Shown: positions 23,806 through 37,300 of the stretch, piece after piece
How positions within the stretch are numbered: the first letter of the stretch is position 1
Layout of the letters: the number at the start of each line of letters is the position of its first letter
Assembly: GCA_905479105.1 (NCBI GenBank)
Contig: CAJQLE010000004.1
Coordinates: 434,001-498,000, forward strand
DNA length: 64,000 nucleotides
Origin: an uncultured Flavobacteriales bacterium
GTDB taxonomy: Bacteria; Bacteroidota; Bacteroidia; Flavobacteriales_G; Salibacteraceae
Direction: 5' to 3'
Notes under the pieces: generated by a model
The model's database searches: none
Seen by the model: only the letters and a program-made list of their open reading frames with translations
Told to the model about the DNA's origin: nothing
Translations under genes and position numbers: made by a program

Positions 23806-26800
23806 TTGAAATCTGTGAAAACAACCAAGGGCAAAACTACCAAAAAGCTGCTGCGAATTATTGCGGTTATTCTGTTGGCTATTGGTTCAATTCCCTTCAT
23901 AATTGGTGGCCTTCTGTTTGTTCCTTCCATTCAAAAGTATGCCGTTGATAAGGTTGTAGCTGTTGCGGGTGGATACTTAAATACCCAACTTACACTCGAT
24001 GGCTTGCACTTAGAGCCTTTCAAAACCATACGCTTGGATGGCGTGATGGTGTACGATCAAAATCAGGATACACTCTTATACGCTGAAATTCTAAAGGTAG
24101 ATCTCACATCTTTTAATCGATTGAAAATGAGAGTCAATCTTGATTATATCGAATTGAAAAATGTCTATTTCAATCTGTATATCGCTGAGAATGATACCAT
24201 AACCAATATGCAGTTTTTGTTGGATGCTTTTAAACCTGATCAAGCAGACACCTCAGCTAGCAACTTTTCAATTACCTGCGATGACATCATTCTAGACCGA
24301 TTGAAATTCCGATACGATGACGCGAATAGTGAATATAGAAGTGCTGGAGAGGTGGACTTCAACCACCTTCTTGTTTCGGATCTTTCAGGAAGGATTGAGA
24401 ACATTTCTTTTGATGATTCATTGAGTGCTCAGGTCAAAGGACTGCATCTTCAAGAAAAGAGTGGATTCAAAGTGCGTTGCTTGAATACTGCATTTTCGCT
24501 AAGCTCTGAAGCTATTGAATGCAAACAGCTTCAGTTGGTCACCAACAGATCGGTAGTGGAAGGTGAGTACGCCATGTATTATGACAATTTTGGAGCTTTT
24601 TCAGATTTCTTCGAGCAGGTTTATCTCAAGGTTCGCTTAGAGAATTCAGATGTGAATTTCACTGATATCGCCTATTTCTCTCGATATGTTGATGGGATTT
24701 TAACTCCCATGAAGGTGAGTGCTTCTGTTTACGGTGCTTTGTCTGATTTGAGAGGAACCATTGATTACTTAGAGTTTGCAAAATCAGGCTTTTTCTCAGG
24801 GCAAGTCCGCATAAAAGGATTGCCAGACCCAAAGGCTATGCTTATAAATGCAAAGGCAGATCATTTGGCTTTTACCGCTCGTGATTTTGAAATGCTCGCC
24901 ATTCCCACTGGAGATGAATTGCTGAACATATCATTACCGAGTCAAGTGCATAATTTGGGGAATATGATTTTCGAAGGTTCCTACGTTGGCTTTATCAATG
25001 ACTTTGTGACGTTTGGTCAATTGAAAACGGATTTGGGTGTATTAAATACGGACGTTAATATTAAGAATGGAGAAAACGGAATATCCTATTCTGGTGATTT
25101 AAGAACATCTTCTTTTCAATTGGGGAAAATGTTGGAGACGTCTTCACTAGGGAAAATCGCGTTTGATCTTAAACTCAATGGAAGCGAATTTGCACTGGAA
25201 GATGTTTCGTTGGATGCGAAAGGCAAGATATTCCAGTTTGACGCTTTGGGATACAACTATCGCAACATAACAATCGATGGGGGCATTGATAAAGAAATTT
25301 TTGAAGGCAATCTGTCTCTCAATGATCCCAATCTGATTCTTGACTTTACTGGTAAGGTTGATTTTAAAAATGAGTTTCCTCAAGTAACCTGTGTGAGCCG
25401 TGTGACTGATCTCAAGCTTTCACCGTTGAACCTCGTGCCTGAAGACACATTTGGAGTGGTGTCAACCATGCTCACTCTAAACATGAAAGGAAACTCTTTG
25501 AAAAACCTGAACGGAACTCTTCTGCTAACAGGGTTTGACTATGTCAATGCATTTGATGAAATCCACCTTGATTCTATCCAGCTTATTGATAAGTTGATAC
25601 CAGAAGGACATGATATTTCATTACTCACGGATCTCTTTGACGCTAATTTTAAAGGCAGAACCAGCTTATTTGATTTGCCATATGCCTTCGTTAAAGTGGG
25701 TAAGGCCTATGCTCCAGAATATTTTGCTGATGTTGATCTTAGTAAAGTAGATACTAGTCAGCGATTTGATTATGAGATTAATATCAAGAATGACGCTAGC
25801 TTGATGACCTTTATTCATCCAGACTTGAGGGTTCATGATCCGATTCGGTTATTTGGTAAGGTAAAAGCGGTAAATGATTTTATGGACTTTCACCTTGATA
25901 CATTGTCTTGGAATCTAGGTTCAATATCGTTTAAGCGTCAAGTATTGGTTGTGAAACCAGAAGCCGATACATTGGATTTTTCGCTTTCAGCAGAGGGATT
26001 CAGTTTTTCAGGCGATTACTTCTTGGATAATCTAGTGTTGAATTCTCGATTGTTTAATGACTCGCTGGAAACTAATGTGTCTTGGTTTAATCAATCAACA
26101 TTATCAGATAGCGGTGCTTTTGAAATATTGGCTTACACGAGCGAAGAGTTTCCAATTAACGTCCTTCTGAAAAGCATGGACGCTCGAATAGCGAATGTGC
26201 GTTGGACAAGTGTTGAAACAGCATTTTTGAAAGCTGATTCAAATCGTTTAGTGATCAAAGGATTGGATATTCAAAGTGAAGTAGGGCATATTACAAGCAG
26301 AGGAGAGATAAACCCAAGGAACCAAAAGCACTTGTATCTTGATATTGAGCGATTTGACTTGGCTTACCTGTCAAATTTTGGAGTAGTATCAAATCAAGTT
26401 GTGGGGCTTTTCTCAGGCGAGCTAGATGTCTATCACCTTAATAATATGTTGGTTGCCGATGCTGACCTCCTCATTGATTCTTTGATTATTGATGAGTTTG
26501 AAATCGGAAATGTAGAAGGCGTTTCTAATTATAATTCTGAACTAAGGGCATTGGAAACAAACCTCAACTTAAATTATCAAGGCACTCGGAATATCAATAT
26601 TGTTGGGGAGTATTATCCGTTCCGAGAAGAGAATCAACTCGATATGGAAGTTACTCTAAAGAGTTTTCGAGCCTCGATAATAGAACCCTTTATCTCAAAA
26701 TATGCTTCAGGTCTAGACGGGGAAATGAATGGTTTGGTCTCTATAGGCGGAAATATTTCGAGTCCACAACTTGATGGTGAAATAATGCTTACAGATTTCA

Positions 26801-28248
26801 AGGGTCTGGTGCAATACCTAAATACAGAATATTCTATTCCTGAGGCTCGGATAAATATTGAGCGTGATTATTTCGGCCTAGATTACGTTAAAGTGTTTGA
26901 TCAAAAAGGGGATAGCGGAAACTTGGTAGCATCCATATTTCATGACAAGTTCAGCAACTTCAATTACGATTTGTTTTTTATCGTAGATAATTTTCAAGCA
27001 TTGAATACGACAATGGCTCAAAATGAAGATTATTATGGAACAGCCTACGTTACAGGCGACATCGGGATCTCTGGTTATACAGGACAAACAAATATTGTCA
27101 TTGACGCATTTACTAATAAAGGAACACGCCTTTCTATTCCTATGGATGCGGGTGGAGATGTGGGAGATATTGAATACATCAGATTTGTTGAACCCAAGAA
27201 TAAGATCGCAGAGAAGAGAATTAAGAAGGACGCATTAGCAGAGGAAATGCAAGGTTTAAATCTTGATTTTAAACTCACCGTGAATGATTTTGCGGAAGTG
27301 CAGATCATATTTGATGAGAAAGTAGGTGATATTATCAAGGTACACGGAAATGGCGATATGCTTTTGAATATTGACAATAAAGGCACATTTAAGATGTACG
27401 GTGACTACACCATCACAGGTGGAGATTATTTATTTACCCTACAAAACATCGTCAACAAGAAGTTCACGGTTCAGAATGGAAGTAGAATAATGTGGGCAGG
27501 ATCACCCACAGAGGCCAAGGTTGACTTAACAGCAGTGTATGATCTCAGAGCATCACCGATAGCATTAACGTCAAGCGTTGGAGACACCTCAGATGTCTAT
27601 AAAGACCGCACACAGGTAAATGTATTCTTAATGATGCATGGTGATTTATTAGAACCAGATATTTCGTTTGATGTGGACTTGCCCAACTTTTCAGAATCAG
27701 ATATTGTTAATCAGTTACTTGATCCCTCAACGACCAGCGAGGAAATCATGAATCAGCAAGTTTTCTCTTTGCTTCTGACCAATAATTTCTTTTCTCAAGG
27801 CAGCGGAGTTTCTGCACTTTCAACAACCCAGGTGACTACTGTTGAGATGTTGACCAATCAATTCAGTAATTACATTTCAAAATACTTTGACAATTTAGAC
27901 GTTGGCCTCAACTATCGACCTGGCGATGAGACTTCAGGCAACCAAACAGAAGTCAACCTTTCTACAGAATTGCTTAATGATCGTGTTTTTGTGCAGGTAA
28001 ATGGAAGTGTGCAAGGAGATAATGGTACATCAGAATCTACGAGCAATGTGGCTGGGGAGTTCAATGTTGAATACAAGATCAATAAAGATGGATCGCTGAG
28101 AGCTAGGGCTTTTAATGAATCCAACAACACCAATTCTACATACCTCAATCAATCTCCTTATACACAAGGTTTGGGTGTTTTTTATCGCAAAGAATTTTAT
28201 TCGGTGAAGGACTTTTTTAAGCGAAAGAAGAAAGCGAAGAAGAAATAG
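23806..28248 (+). CDS. tamB: TamB-like translocation/assembly (AsmA-like/DUF490) protein
   Basis: A 1480-residue protein with an N-terminal membrane anchor (LLRIIAVILLAIGSIPFIIG) and a long beta-rich body of repeated amphipathic strands, ending in the TamB C-terminal domain: NMDNIDNKGTFKMYG-like strands, GGDYLFTLQNIVNKKFTVQ, VDLTAVYDLRAS, then SLLLTNNFFS and a basic tail. TamB-like proteins bridge the inner and outer membranes and take part in lipid transport or outer-membrane protein insertion. TTG at 23806 is the only plausible start before the anchor. In Bacteroidota this gene is often beside tsaD, as here. Confidence 0.88.
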   Translation: MKSVKTTKGKTTKKLLRIIAVILLAIGSIPFIIGGLLFVPSIQKYAVDKVVAVAGGYLNTQLTLDGLHLEPFKTIRLDGVMVYDQNQDTLLYAEILKVDLTSFNRLKMRVNLDYIELKNVYFNLYIAENDTITNMQFLLDAFKPDQADTSASNFSITCDDIILDRLKFRYDDANSEYRSAGEVDFNHLLVSDLSGRIENISFDDSLSAQVKGLHLQEKSGFKVRCLNTAFSLSSEAIECKQLQLVTNRSVVEGEYAMYYDNFGAFSDFFEQVYLKVRLENSDVNFTDIAYFSRYVDGILTPMKVSASVYGALSDLRGTIDYLEFAKSGFFSGQVRIKGLPDPKAMLINAKADHLAFTARDFEMLAIPTGDELLNISLPSQVHNLGNMIFEGSYVGFINDFVTFGQLKTDLGVLNTDVNIKNGENGISYSGDLRTSSFQLGKMLETSSLGKIAFDLKLNGSEFALEDVSLDAKGKIFQFDALGYNYRNITIDGGIDKEIFEGNLSLNDPNLILDFTGKVDFKNEFPQVTCVSRVTDLKLSPLNLVPEDTFGVVSTMLTLNMKGNSLKNLNGTLLLTGFDYVNAFDEIHLDSIQLIDKLIPEGHDISLLTDLFDANFKGRTSLFDLPYAFVKVGKAYAPEYFADVDLSKVDTSQRFDYEINIKNDASLMTFIHPDLRVHDPIRLFGKVKAVNDFMDFHLDTLSWNLGSISFKRQVLVVKPEADTLDFSLSAEGFSFSGDYFLDNLVLNSRLFNDSLETNVSWFNQSTLSDSGAFEILAYTSEEFPINVLLKSMDARIANVRWTSVETAFLKADSNRLVIKGLDIQSEVGHITSRGEINPRNQKHLYLDIERFDLAYLSNFGVVSNQVVGLFSGELDVYHLNNMLVADADLLIDSLIIDEFEIGNVEGVSNYNSELRALETNLNLNYQGTRNINIVGEYYPFREENQLDMEVTLKSFRASIIEPFISKYASGLDGEMNGLVSIGGNISSPQLDGEIMLTDFKGLVQYLNTEYSIPEARINIERDYFGLDYVKVFDQKGDSGNLVASIFHDKFSNFNYDLFFIVDNFQALNTTMAQNEDYYGTAYVTGDIGISGYTGQTNIVIDAFTNKGTRLSIPMDAGGDVGDIEYIRFVEPKNKIAEKRIKKDALAEEMQGLNLDFKLTVNDFAEVQIIFDEKVGDIIKVHGNGDMLLNIDNKGTFKMYGDYTITGGDYLFTLQNIVNKKFTVQNGSRIMWAGSPTEAKVDLTAVYDLRASPIALTSSVGDTSDVYKDRTQVNVFLMMHGDLLEPDISFDVDLPNFSESDIVNQLLDPSTTSEEIMNQQVFSLLLTNNFFSQGSGVSALSTTQVTTVEMLTNQFSNYISKYFDNLDVGLNYRPGDETSGNQTEVNLSTELLNDRVFVQVNGSVQGDNGTSESTSNVAGEFNVEYKINKDGSLRARAFNESNNTNSTYLNQSPYTQGLGVFYRKEFYSVKDFFKRKKKAKKK

Positions 28249-28270
28249 ACTTAGCGTAATTAACAGAATA

Positions 28271-28302
28271 AAAAAAGCCCAGCATGATATGCCGGGCTTT
28301 TA
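28271..28302. terminator. Bidirectional terminator between tamB-like and adhesin genes
   Basis: AAAAAAGCCC-AGC...GCC-GGGCTTT with A and T tracts on both sides lies between two convergent genes, 20-25 bp from each stop. Confidence 0.8.
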
Positions 28303-28321
28303 TCTTTTATTTCAATTCAGC

Positions 28322-31300
28322 TTATTGAATGATCACTCTTTGATCCATTCTGATTGATTCACCTTCCAGAATCATCATGTACAATCCTCTCGCTTTTGAC
28401 TGAACATCAATCTCTGTCAAGTTGCTCGCAGATCCTGTAATTCGAATTTGCTTGTTGATGATAGATTGACCCGAAGCATTCATGATTTTGATTTGATAAT
28501 CACCTAAAGGCAAGCCCTTAGACTCTATGGTGAATAGACCTCGGTTTGGATTAGGGTAGATCGCTATTGACGGGCCAGAAGCATTCAATATATTATCAAC
28601 CGTTACATTCACGCAAGTATCAAACACCACGATCACTTGATCTGAACCAAAGCACCCAACAAACTCGCTTACGCTCACTGTATATGCACCACCAGTGGAA
28701 ACATCAATCGTTTGGGTAGTGTCATTTGTAGACCACTCATAGAAATTGAAACCTTCACCAGCATCCAATGTAATGGTTGGGTTGAAGTCGTCAATACATA
28801 CGATGGTGTCAGGTCCAAGATCAACTATTGGCTGCGTCACAAACTGAACGTTAATCGTATCAGAAGCAAAACATCCTGCAGTATTGCTAACGGTCAAATC
28901 ATAAGCTTGAGATAATGCTGCTACAATCGATGGAGTAGAAGCGCCAGTATTCCATGAGTAACTTGCATAACCACCACCAGCAGTAAGAATTACTTCAGCG
29001 CCAATACAGGCATTGACATCGTTACCAAGGTTCAATGTTGGAGCATCAAATGTTGATCCTACATTCACCACATCAATCGCAATACATCCAGCTGTATCAA
29101 TTACAGAAACTGCATAGATGCCATTGAAAAGGTTGAAGGCTGTGTCTCCCGTTTGAGCAAGTCCATCATTCCATTCAAATGTGAATGGTGCGCCTCCTAT
29201 AGCTGCAACAGTGGCAAAAGCAGTGTTCTCATTAGAACAGTTATTGTCTGTTGCAGTTGTCGCTAAGATCGCTGCGCCAAAGTTGCTTATGGCAACACCT
29301 TGGCTAGCCTCACATCCAGCTGAGTCTGTTACAGAAACTGTATAGAATCCTGCAGGGATTGTATCAAGGTTAGCGGTAGTTGTACTTAGTAAATCATCCC
29401 ACAAGTAAGTTGAAATAGGACCTTGTGTATTTGTCACTGTTGCTAAAGCGCTACCGTTAGAATCACCGCAAGCTGGTTGCACAAAACTTATTGAAATATT
29501 GATTTCATTAGGCTCCGTAATCGTGAATGGTTCAATTACCACACAACCACTATCATCAACGATTGTCAAGTCATAGTTTCCAGCGGCTAATCCGTTTACA
29601 CTTGATCCTATAGAACCATTGCTCCAAGTATAGGTGAACGGAGCAGTTCCGCCAGTAACTGTTGAACTTGCAGCTCCGCTATTGTCTCCGAAACAGCTTA
29701 GGTCTATAGTGGTAATAGCTAATACTGGTGCATTGATGTTGTCTACATCAAAGTCAGCTTCGACTGAGCATCCAACAGAATCACTTATTGTTACCAGGTA
29801 ATTTCCTGCACCAACATTTGCAATTCCTGCTATCGTATCACCAGTGCTCCAAGCATATCCAATTGTTCCAGTTCCACCTGATGCAACGAGAGTTACACTA
29901 CCTGTGTTTTGACTACAACTCGAGTTGTTGATTGTGCTTGTGAACGTGATTGGTGTGCTCAATGTGATATTAACTGAATCTACGTTTTCACATCCACCAG
30001 CATTGCTCACAGTTACGCTGTAAATACCAGAGGTAGTGATATTCAATGTGTCACTGTTGCTTCCGTCAGACCACAAGTAAGTTGTGAATCCAGCACCAGG
30101 AGTTAAATCAACATTTGTTTCACAAACCAAAGAATCAGGACCTAAGTTCGGCATAGGAAGAGGACTCAATGTGTTTACTGTAACAGTATCAATTGCTATG
30201 CAACCGAAGGTATCTGTTACTGTCACAAAGTACAATGCAGCGCCAAGCCCAGAAGCAGTATCAGTCGTTTGCATCATCGCATCAGACCACATATACGTCA
30301 ATGGCGATGCGCTTGTTGCAGCTACTAAGGCTGATCCGTTTTCAGAACCTTCACACGTTTCGTCAATCGCACTCATCGCTAGAGCAGGAGCGTTGATGTT
30401 ACTTACAATGGCAATGCTAGAATCTGAACAACCATTTGCTGTCGTAACAACTACTTGATAAACTCCTGCAGCAAGTGCTGAAGCTGTATCTGTGGTTTGA
30501 AGTGATGGATCGTTCCATGCATACGTGTAAACTCCAGCTGGAGAAACATTCGTTACTGCTGCAAAACCATCATTCGCTCCACAATTAGCATCTGAAGTTG
30601 CAATGCTATATGTTACTTGATCTGGCTCGTTAATCGCAATTGAATCAATTACTTCACAGCCATTGCTGTCAGAAACTGTAACTGAATACGTGCCGCCTAT
30701 TAAGTTGGAAGCTGTGTCGTTTGAAGTTCCATTCGACCAACTGTATGTGAAAGGAGCAGTACCATCAAGTATAGTGACAGCAGCTTGTCCATCATTGGCA
30801 CCGAAACAGGACACATCTGTTGAAGACAGATTGAAATCGAGGTCAGTATTGTTATAGATGAAAAATGATTCAGTTGCTTCGCAACCGTTAGCATCTGTAA
30901 TGCTCACGCTGTAAGCTCCATAAGCTAAGCCTGAAGCGGTAATTCCACCAATTTGACCGTTACTCCAAGTTACTGCATATCCGCCACCACCTGTTAAGTT
31001 GATGATGGAAGCAGAGCCAGTGGCACTTGCGCAAAGTGTGCTATCTGTATCAATCTCAAAATCTAAGTATGGATTGAAGCTTACTGCGATAGTGTCTGAG
31101 TTTTCACAGCCATTAGAATCTGTAACTAATACAGTGTAAGTGCCTGAAGTTTGAACAATAATGCTCTGTGTATTTTCTAGCGTATTCCATACATAAGAAA
31201 CAGCATTGGATGATGTGATTGTGAAAACGGTATCACACAGTAACGTGTCATTTCCAAGATTAACAACCGGTAAACTGAATGTTTCACTCAACGTTGTGCA

Positions 31301-34300
31301 GATTGTTTCAGAACATCCATTGGCGTCTGTTACGGTTACACATTGTGAACCGGCCATTAATGAATCAGTACTGATTCCAGTTGCACCATTTGACCATAGG
31401 TAAGAGTATCCGCTAGCTCCGCCAGAAGCGATTACTGAAGCGTATCCATCATTGCCACCAGCGCATGTTACATCTATTGTAGAGTCAATGTTCAATACAA
31501 TAGCAGGGAATTCATCCACCGTAGCAACGGTAGAGTCCATACATCCATTAGCATCCGTTATGGTAACAGTGTATGTTCCCGCTGGAATAGAAGATAATAG
31601 GCTGTCATTTGCCGTACCTACAATTGCTGGCCAAGCGAAGTTGTAAGGCATTGTTCCTCCAATAGCTCCTGCAATTGCAAAACCGGTAGAGTCACCAGCG
31701 CAATTCACTGAATCAGTTTGAACGATACTCGCGATCAATACACTGGGTTCGGCAATGACTGCTGTATCCTCAACGGTACATCCGTTGTTATCTGTGATTG
31801 TTACAGTATAAGACCCTATTACAAGTCCACCTGTTGAGTCTATTGCACTTCCAGTGCTCCAAGCATAAGTATAAGGAGCCGTTCCGCCATTTCCATTAGC
31901 AATAGCATATCCATCATTTCCTCCATTACAACTCACATCAGAGATGGAAATTGAACTGGTCAATACTGAAGGTTCTTGAAGAATTGGGTTGATTGCGGCA
32001 GTACAGCCATTGGCGTCAGTTACTGTTACTGTATATGATCCAGCGATTAATCCGCTTATACTGTCCGTTGTAGCTGCATTATTCCATAGATAAGAATAGG
32101 GAGCAGTTCCACCAGAAGTACTTGTTGTAATAAATCCATCGTTGCCTGCATTACAAGAAACATCGTTGATGCTGTCAACTGCAATGACTAAAGCAGCGGG
32201 TTCTGAAATAACGACTGTATCAGTGCCCGTGCAACCATTGGCATCGGTAACAGTAAGGAGGTAAGATCCAGCAGATAGATTATTAATAGTATCGGTTCCA
32301 GCACCGTTGCTCCATAAATAAGTGTAAGGAGCCGTTCCACCAGTTGGATCACCTTCGGCAGATCCTGTTGAAGTACCATTACATGCAGCATCTGAAATTA
32401 GAATTGCATTGGCAACAACCGCACTAGGCGCAATAATCGTAACTGATGCGCTATCGAAACATCCATTAGCATCAGTAATAGTTACGTTGTACGTTCCAGC
32501 TGCTAGGTTGATTGCTGTATCCATTGTTGTTGCATTACTCCATGCGTAAGTAAATGGAGCCGTTCCGCCTACCGCACTTGCAAATGCGGTTCCCGAATTG
32601 CTGCCACTACAAAGTGCATTGTTCAATGCCGTAGCGCTAGCAATTAAAGTTGCCGGTTCTGTAATGCTAATACTCGCGGTATCCTCGCAATTGTTGAAGT
32701 CTGTTACTGTCACAGTGTATGTTCCAGCAGATAGGCCAGAAACTGTATCTGATGCCGTTCCATTAGACCATAGGAAAGTGTAAGGTGCTGTTCCGCCAGT
32801 TCCACTTGCAAATGCCGAACCATCATTTCCACTGTTGCACGATACATTGTTAAGTAATGTTGTGGATGCTGCGAGAATAGTTGGTTCCGTAATCGTTACG
32901 GGCTCATCATCTGTACATCCATTTGCATCGGTGATGGTTACTGTATATGTTCCAGCACTTAATCCAGTTATTGAGGCTGTAGTAGCACCATTAGACCAAG
33001 CAAAGGCGTAAGGTGCTGTTCCTCCAACTCCAAGTACAGCAGCTGCTCCGTCACTTACTCCATTACAAGATACATTGGTTGTAACTGCCGTTGAAGCGAT
33101 GAGCAAAGCTGGTTCAGTGATTGTAATTGATGTAGTATCAGTACATCCATTTGCATCCGTTGCTGTGATGGTATATGTTCCAGCAGCAAGGTTTGTTAAA
33201 CTCGTATTTGCAGATCCATTCGACCACAAGTATGAGTAGGGTGAAGTTCCACCTGTGGCATTAACACTTGCTGAACCGTCAATTCCACTAAAGCACGAAA
33301 CGTTATTCGCAACGGTACCTGCAAGAACAAGTGGAGTAGGTTCAGTAATAGTTATGGTAGAGTTGCTCGTACATCCATTGAAATCTGTAATGGTCACCGT
33401 GTAAGAACCTGCGATTAAGTTTTCTGCGATAGAGTCTAAATCTCCATTCGACCAGCTGTAAGCGTATGGGGCAGTTCCTCCAATCCCTGAAGCTGATGCC
33501 TGACCGTTGCTGCCAGAATTACAAGAAACGTTACTATCAACCACTGCAGTTGCAATCAATAATGAAGGTTGAGTGATGGTTACAGAAGTGTTTTCAGTAC
33601 ATCCGTTAGCGTCTGTGACTGTTACGCCATATGTTCCGGGACTTAAGTTCGTGGCGGTGCTTAATGTATTTCCAGTCGCCCATAAATAAGTATAAGGTGC
33701 TGTTCCACCGGAAGCAATAACCGAGGCAGTTCCATTAGCCGCACCAAAGCACAATACATTAGAAGTTGTAGTCACCAAAGTAATTGGTAACGGTTCTGTT
33801 ATAATAACGCTTGAAGTATCTGTACACCCATTTGCATCTGTTACAGTCAACGTGTAGGTTCCTGCTGATAGGTTTGTTGCAATGGCAGTTAGATCACCAT
33901 TGGACCAGGCGAAGGAGTAAGCCGTTGTTCCACCAGTAGCAGAAGCTGCAGCAGATCCATCGTTTCCACTAGCACATGAGACAGCTTGTGTCATACTGGT
34001 AGAGGCGATTAAAATATTTGGTTCCGTTATCGTAACACTGCTCGTATCCGTACAACCACTTGCATCAGTAACAGTTGCAATATGTGTTCCTGCGGACAAA
34101 TTAGTTACGATAGAGGCTGTATCACCTAATGGCCAAGCATAAGTGTAAGGTAGTGTTCCACCTGTTCCAGAAACACTTGCAGAACCGTCATTTCCACCAT
34201 TACAAGACACGTTATTGATTAATGCAGTAGAGGCGATTAATAATGCAGGTTGGCTGATGGATACTGATGAAGTGTCTGTACAAAGATTAGCATCCGTAAC

Positions 34301-37300
34301 CGTCACGATATAGGTTCCTGCTCCAAGTCCTGTTGCAGCAGCGGTGCTTCCACCAAAGCTCCACGCATACGTATAAGGAGCAGTTCCACCTGCAGCAGAT
34401 GCTGTGGCCGAACCATCAAATAAACCAAAACACGAAATGTTGCTTGATGAAAGAATTGAAGCGACAAGTGGAGTAGGCTCCGTAATGGTGATAGTTTCAG
34501 TATCAGTACAAAGGTTAGCGTCAGTAACAGTAACCGTATAGGTTCCAGCAGCAAGGCCAGTAACAGCAGCCGTAGTTGCACCATTCGACCAAGCGAAAGA
34601 ATAAGCTGTAGTTCCGCCAGTAGCAGAAACCGTTGCTGAACCATCGTTTCCACCATTACAAAGGACATTGTTTCCGAGAGCTATAGAAGCTACAAGAACA
34701 GCAGGTTCAGTGATAGTGATTGTTTCCGTATCGTCACAAAGATTAGCATCAGTAACAGTTACCGTATATGTTCCAGCAGTAAGACCAGTTACCGTTGCAG
34801 TAGTAGCACCGTTAGACCAAGCGAAGGTGTAAGGAGCAGTTCCACCAGTGGCAGAAGCAGTAGCTGAACCGTCATTTCCACCATTACAAGAGACATTTGC
34901 TCCAAGAGTGATCGCGGCTACCAATGGAGTAGGCTCAGTGATGGTGACTGTCTCCGTATCAGTACAAAGGTTAGCGTCAGTAGCAGTTACCGTATAAGTT
35001 CCAGCAGCAAGACCAGTTGCATTGGCAGTGGTAGCACCATTCGACCATAAGAATGTATAAGGAGAAGTTCCACCAGTAGCGGAAGCGGTAGCCGAACCAT
35101 CGATACCACCATTACAAGAAACATTGTTTCCTAAAGCAATAGAAGCAGTAACCGCAGTAGCAGGTTGAGTGATAGTTATGGTCTCTGCATCAGAACAAAG
35201 ATTTGCATCTGTTGCAGTAACAGTAAATGTTCCAGCAGTCAGGTTAGTAACCGTAGCAGTATTACCACCGTTTGACCAAGCGAAAGAGTAAGGACCTGTT
35301 CCGCCAGTAGCAGAAGCTGTAGCTGATCCATCATTACCACCGAAGCAAGAAACGTTGTTGTTCAACGCTGTAGCTGCAAGCACTGGCGTAGGCTCAGTGA
35401 TGGTGATTGTTTCAGTATCAGTACAAAGGTTAGCGTCAGTAACAGTTACTGTATACGTTCCAGCAGCAAGACCAGTCACATTAGCTGTAGTAGCACCGTT
35501 TGACCAAGCAAATGTGTAAGGACTTGTTCCGCCAGTAGCAGAAGCAGTAGCCGAACCGGTGTTTCCACCATTACAAAGGACATTGTTTCCTAAGGCAATT
35601 GCGGCAACTAATAATGTAGGCTCAGTGATGGTAATTGTTTCGGTATCGTCACAAAGGTTAGCATCGGTAACAGTCACCGTATAAGTTCCAGCGGCAAGGC
35701 CAGTTGCGTTAGCAGTAGTAGCACCATTTGACCAGGCGAAGGTGTAAGGAGCAGTTCCGCCCGTTGCAGAAGCCGTTGCCGAACCATCGTTATTACCATT
35801 ACAAAGGACATTCGATCCAAGAGCAATAGCCGCCACAAGTGGAGTAGGCTCAGTGATGGTGATTGTTTCCGTATCGTCACAACCGTTCGCATCCGTTGCA
35901 GTCACGGTATAAGTTCCAGCAGCAAGACCAGTAGCAGAAGCAGTAGTCGTTCCGTTCGACCAAGCAAAGTTGTAAGGAGCAGTTCCGCCTGTTGCAGAAG
36001 CAGTGGCAGTACCATCGATACCACCAGAACAAGAAACATTGTTTCCAAGAGCGATGGCAGCAGTAACGGCAGTAGCAGGTTGAGTGATAGTTATGGTCTC
36101 TGTATCAGTACAAAGGTTTGCATCTGTTGCAGTAACAGTGAACGTTCCAGCAGTTAGGTTAGAAACCGTAGCAGTAGTTCCACCGTTAGACCAAGCGAAA
36201 GTGTAAGGCCCAGTTCCTCCTGTTGCAGAAGCAGTAGCCGATCCATCGTTACCACCGAAGCAAGAAACGTTGTTGTTCAATGCTGTAGCAGCAACAACTG
36301 GCGTAGGCTCAGTAATGGTGATAGTTTCAGTATCAGTACAAAGGTTAGCGTCAGTAACAGTGACAGTATACGTTCCAGCAGCAAGGTTGCTTGCAGTTGC
36401 CGCAGTAGTGCCGTTTGACCAAGCGAAAGAATAAGCTGTTGTTCCGCCAGTAGCAGAAGCCGTTGCAGAACCATCGTTTCCACCATTACAAAGGACATTG
36501 TTTCCGAGAGCTATAGAAGCTACAAGAACAGCAGGTTCAGTGATAGTGATTGTTTCCGTATCGTCACAAAGGTTAGCGTCAGTAACAGTTACCGTATATG
36601 TTCCAGCAGTAAGACCAGTTACCGTTGCAGTAGTAGCACCATTAGACCAAGCGAAGGTGTAAGGAGCAGTTCCACCTGTTGCTGAAGCAGTTGCTGAACC
36701 ATCGTTACCACCGAAGCAAGAAACATTCGATCCTAGAGCAATCGCGGCTACCAGTGGAATAGGCTCCGTGATAGTGATTGTCTCCGTATCAGTACAAAGG
36801 TTAGCGTCAGTAGCAGTAACCGTATAAGTTCCAGCAGCAAGACCAGTAGCAGAAGCAGTAGTCGTTCCGTTCGACCAAGCAAAGTTGTAAGGAGCAGTTC
36901 CGCCTGTTGCAGAAGCGGTAGCCGAACCATCGATACCACCAGAACAAGAAACATTGTTTCCAAGAGCGATGGCAGCAGTAACCGCAGTAGCAGGTTGAGT
37001 GATAGTTATGGTCTCTGTATCAGTACAAAGGTTTGCATCTGTTGCAGTAACTGTAAATGTTCCAGCAGTCAGGTTAGTAACCGTAGCAGTAGTTCCACCG
37101 TTCGACCATGCAAATGTGTAAGGTCCAGTTCCGCCCGTTGCAGACGCAGTAGCCGATCCGTCATTACCACCGAAGCAAGAAACGTTGTTGTTCAATGCGG
37201 TAGCAGCAACTACTGGCGTAGGCTCAGTGATAGTGATGGTTTCCGTATCAGTACAAAGGTTAGCATCGGTAACAGTTACCGTATAAGTTCCAGCAGCAAG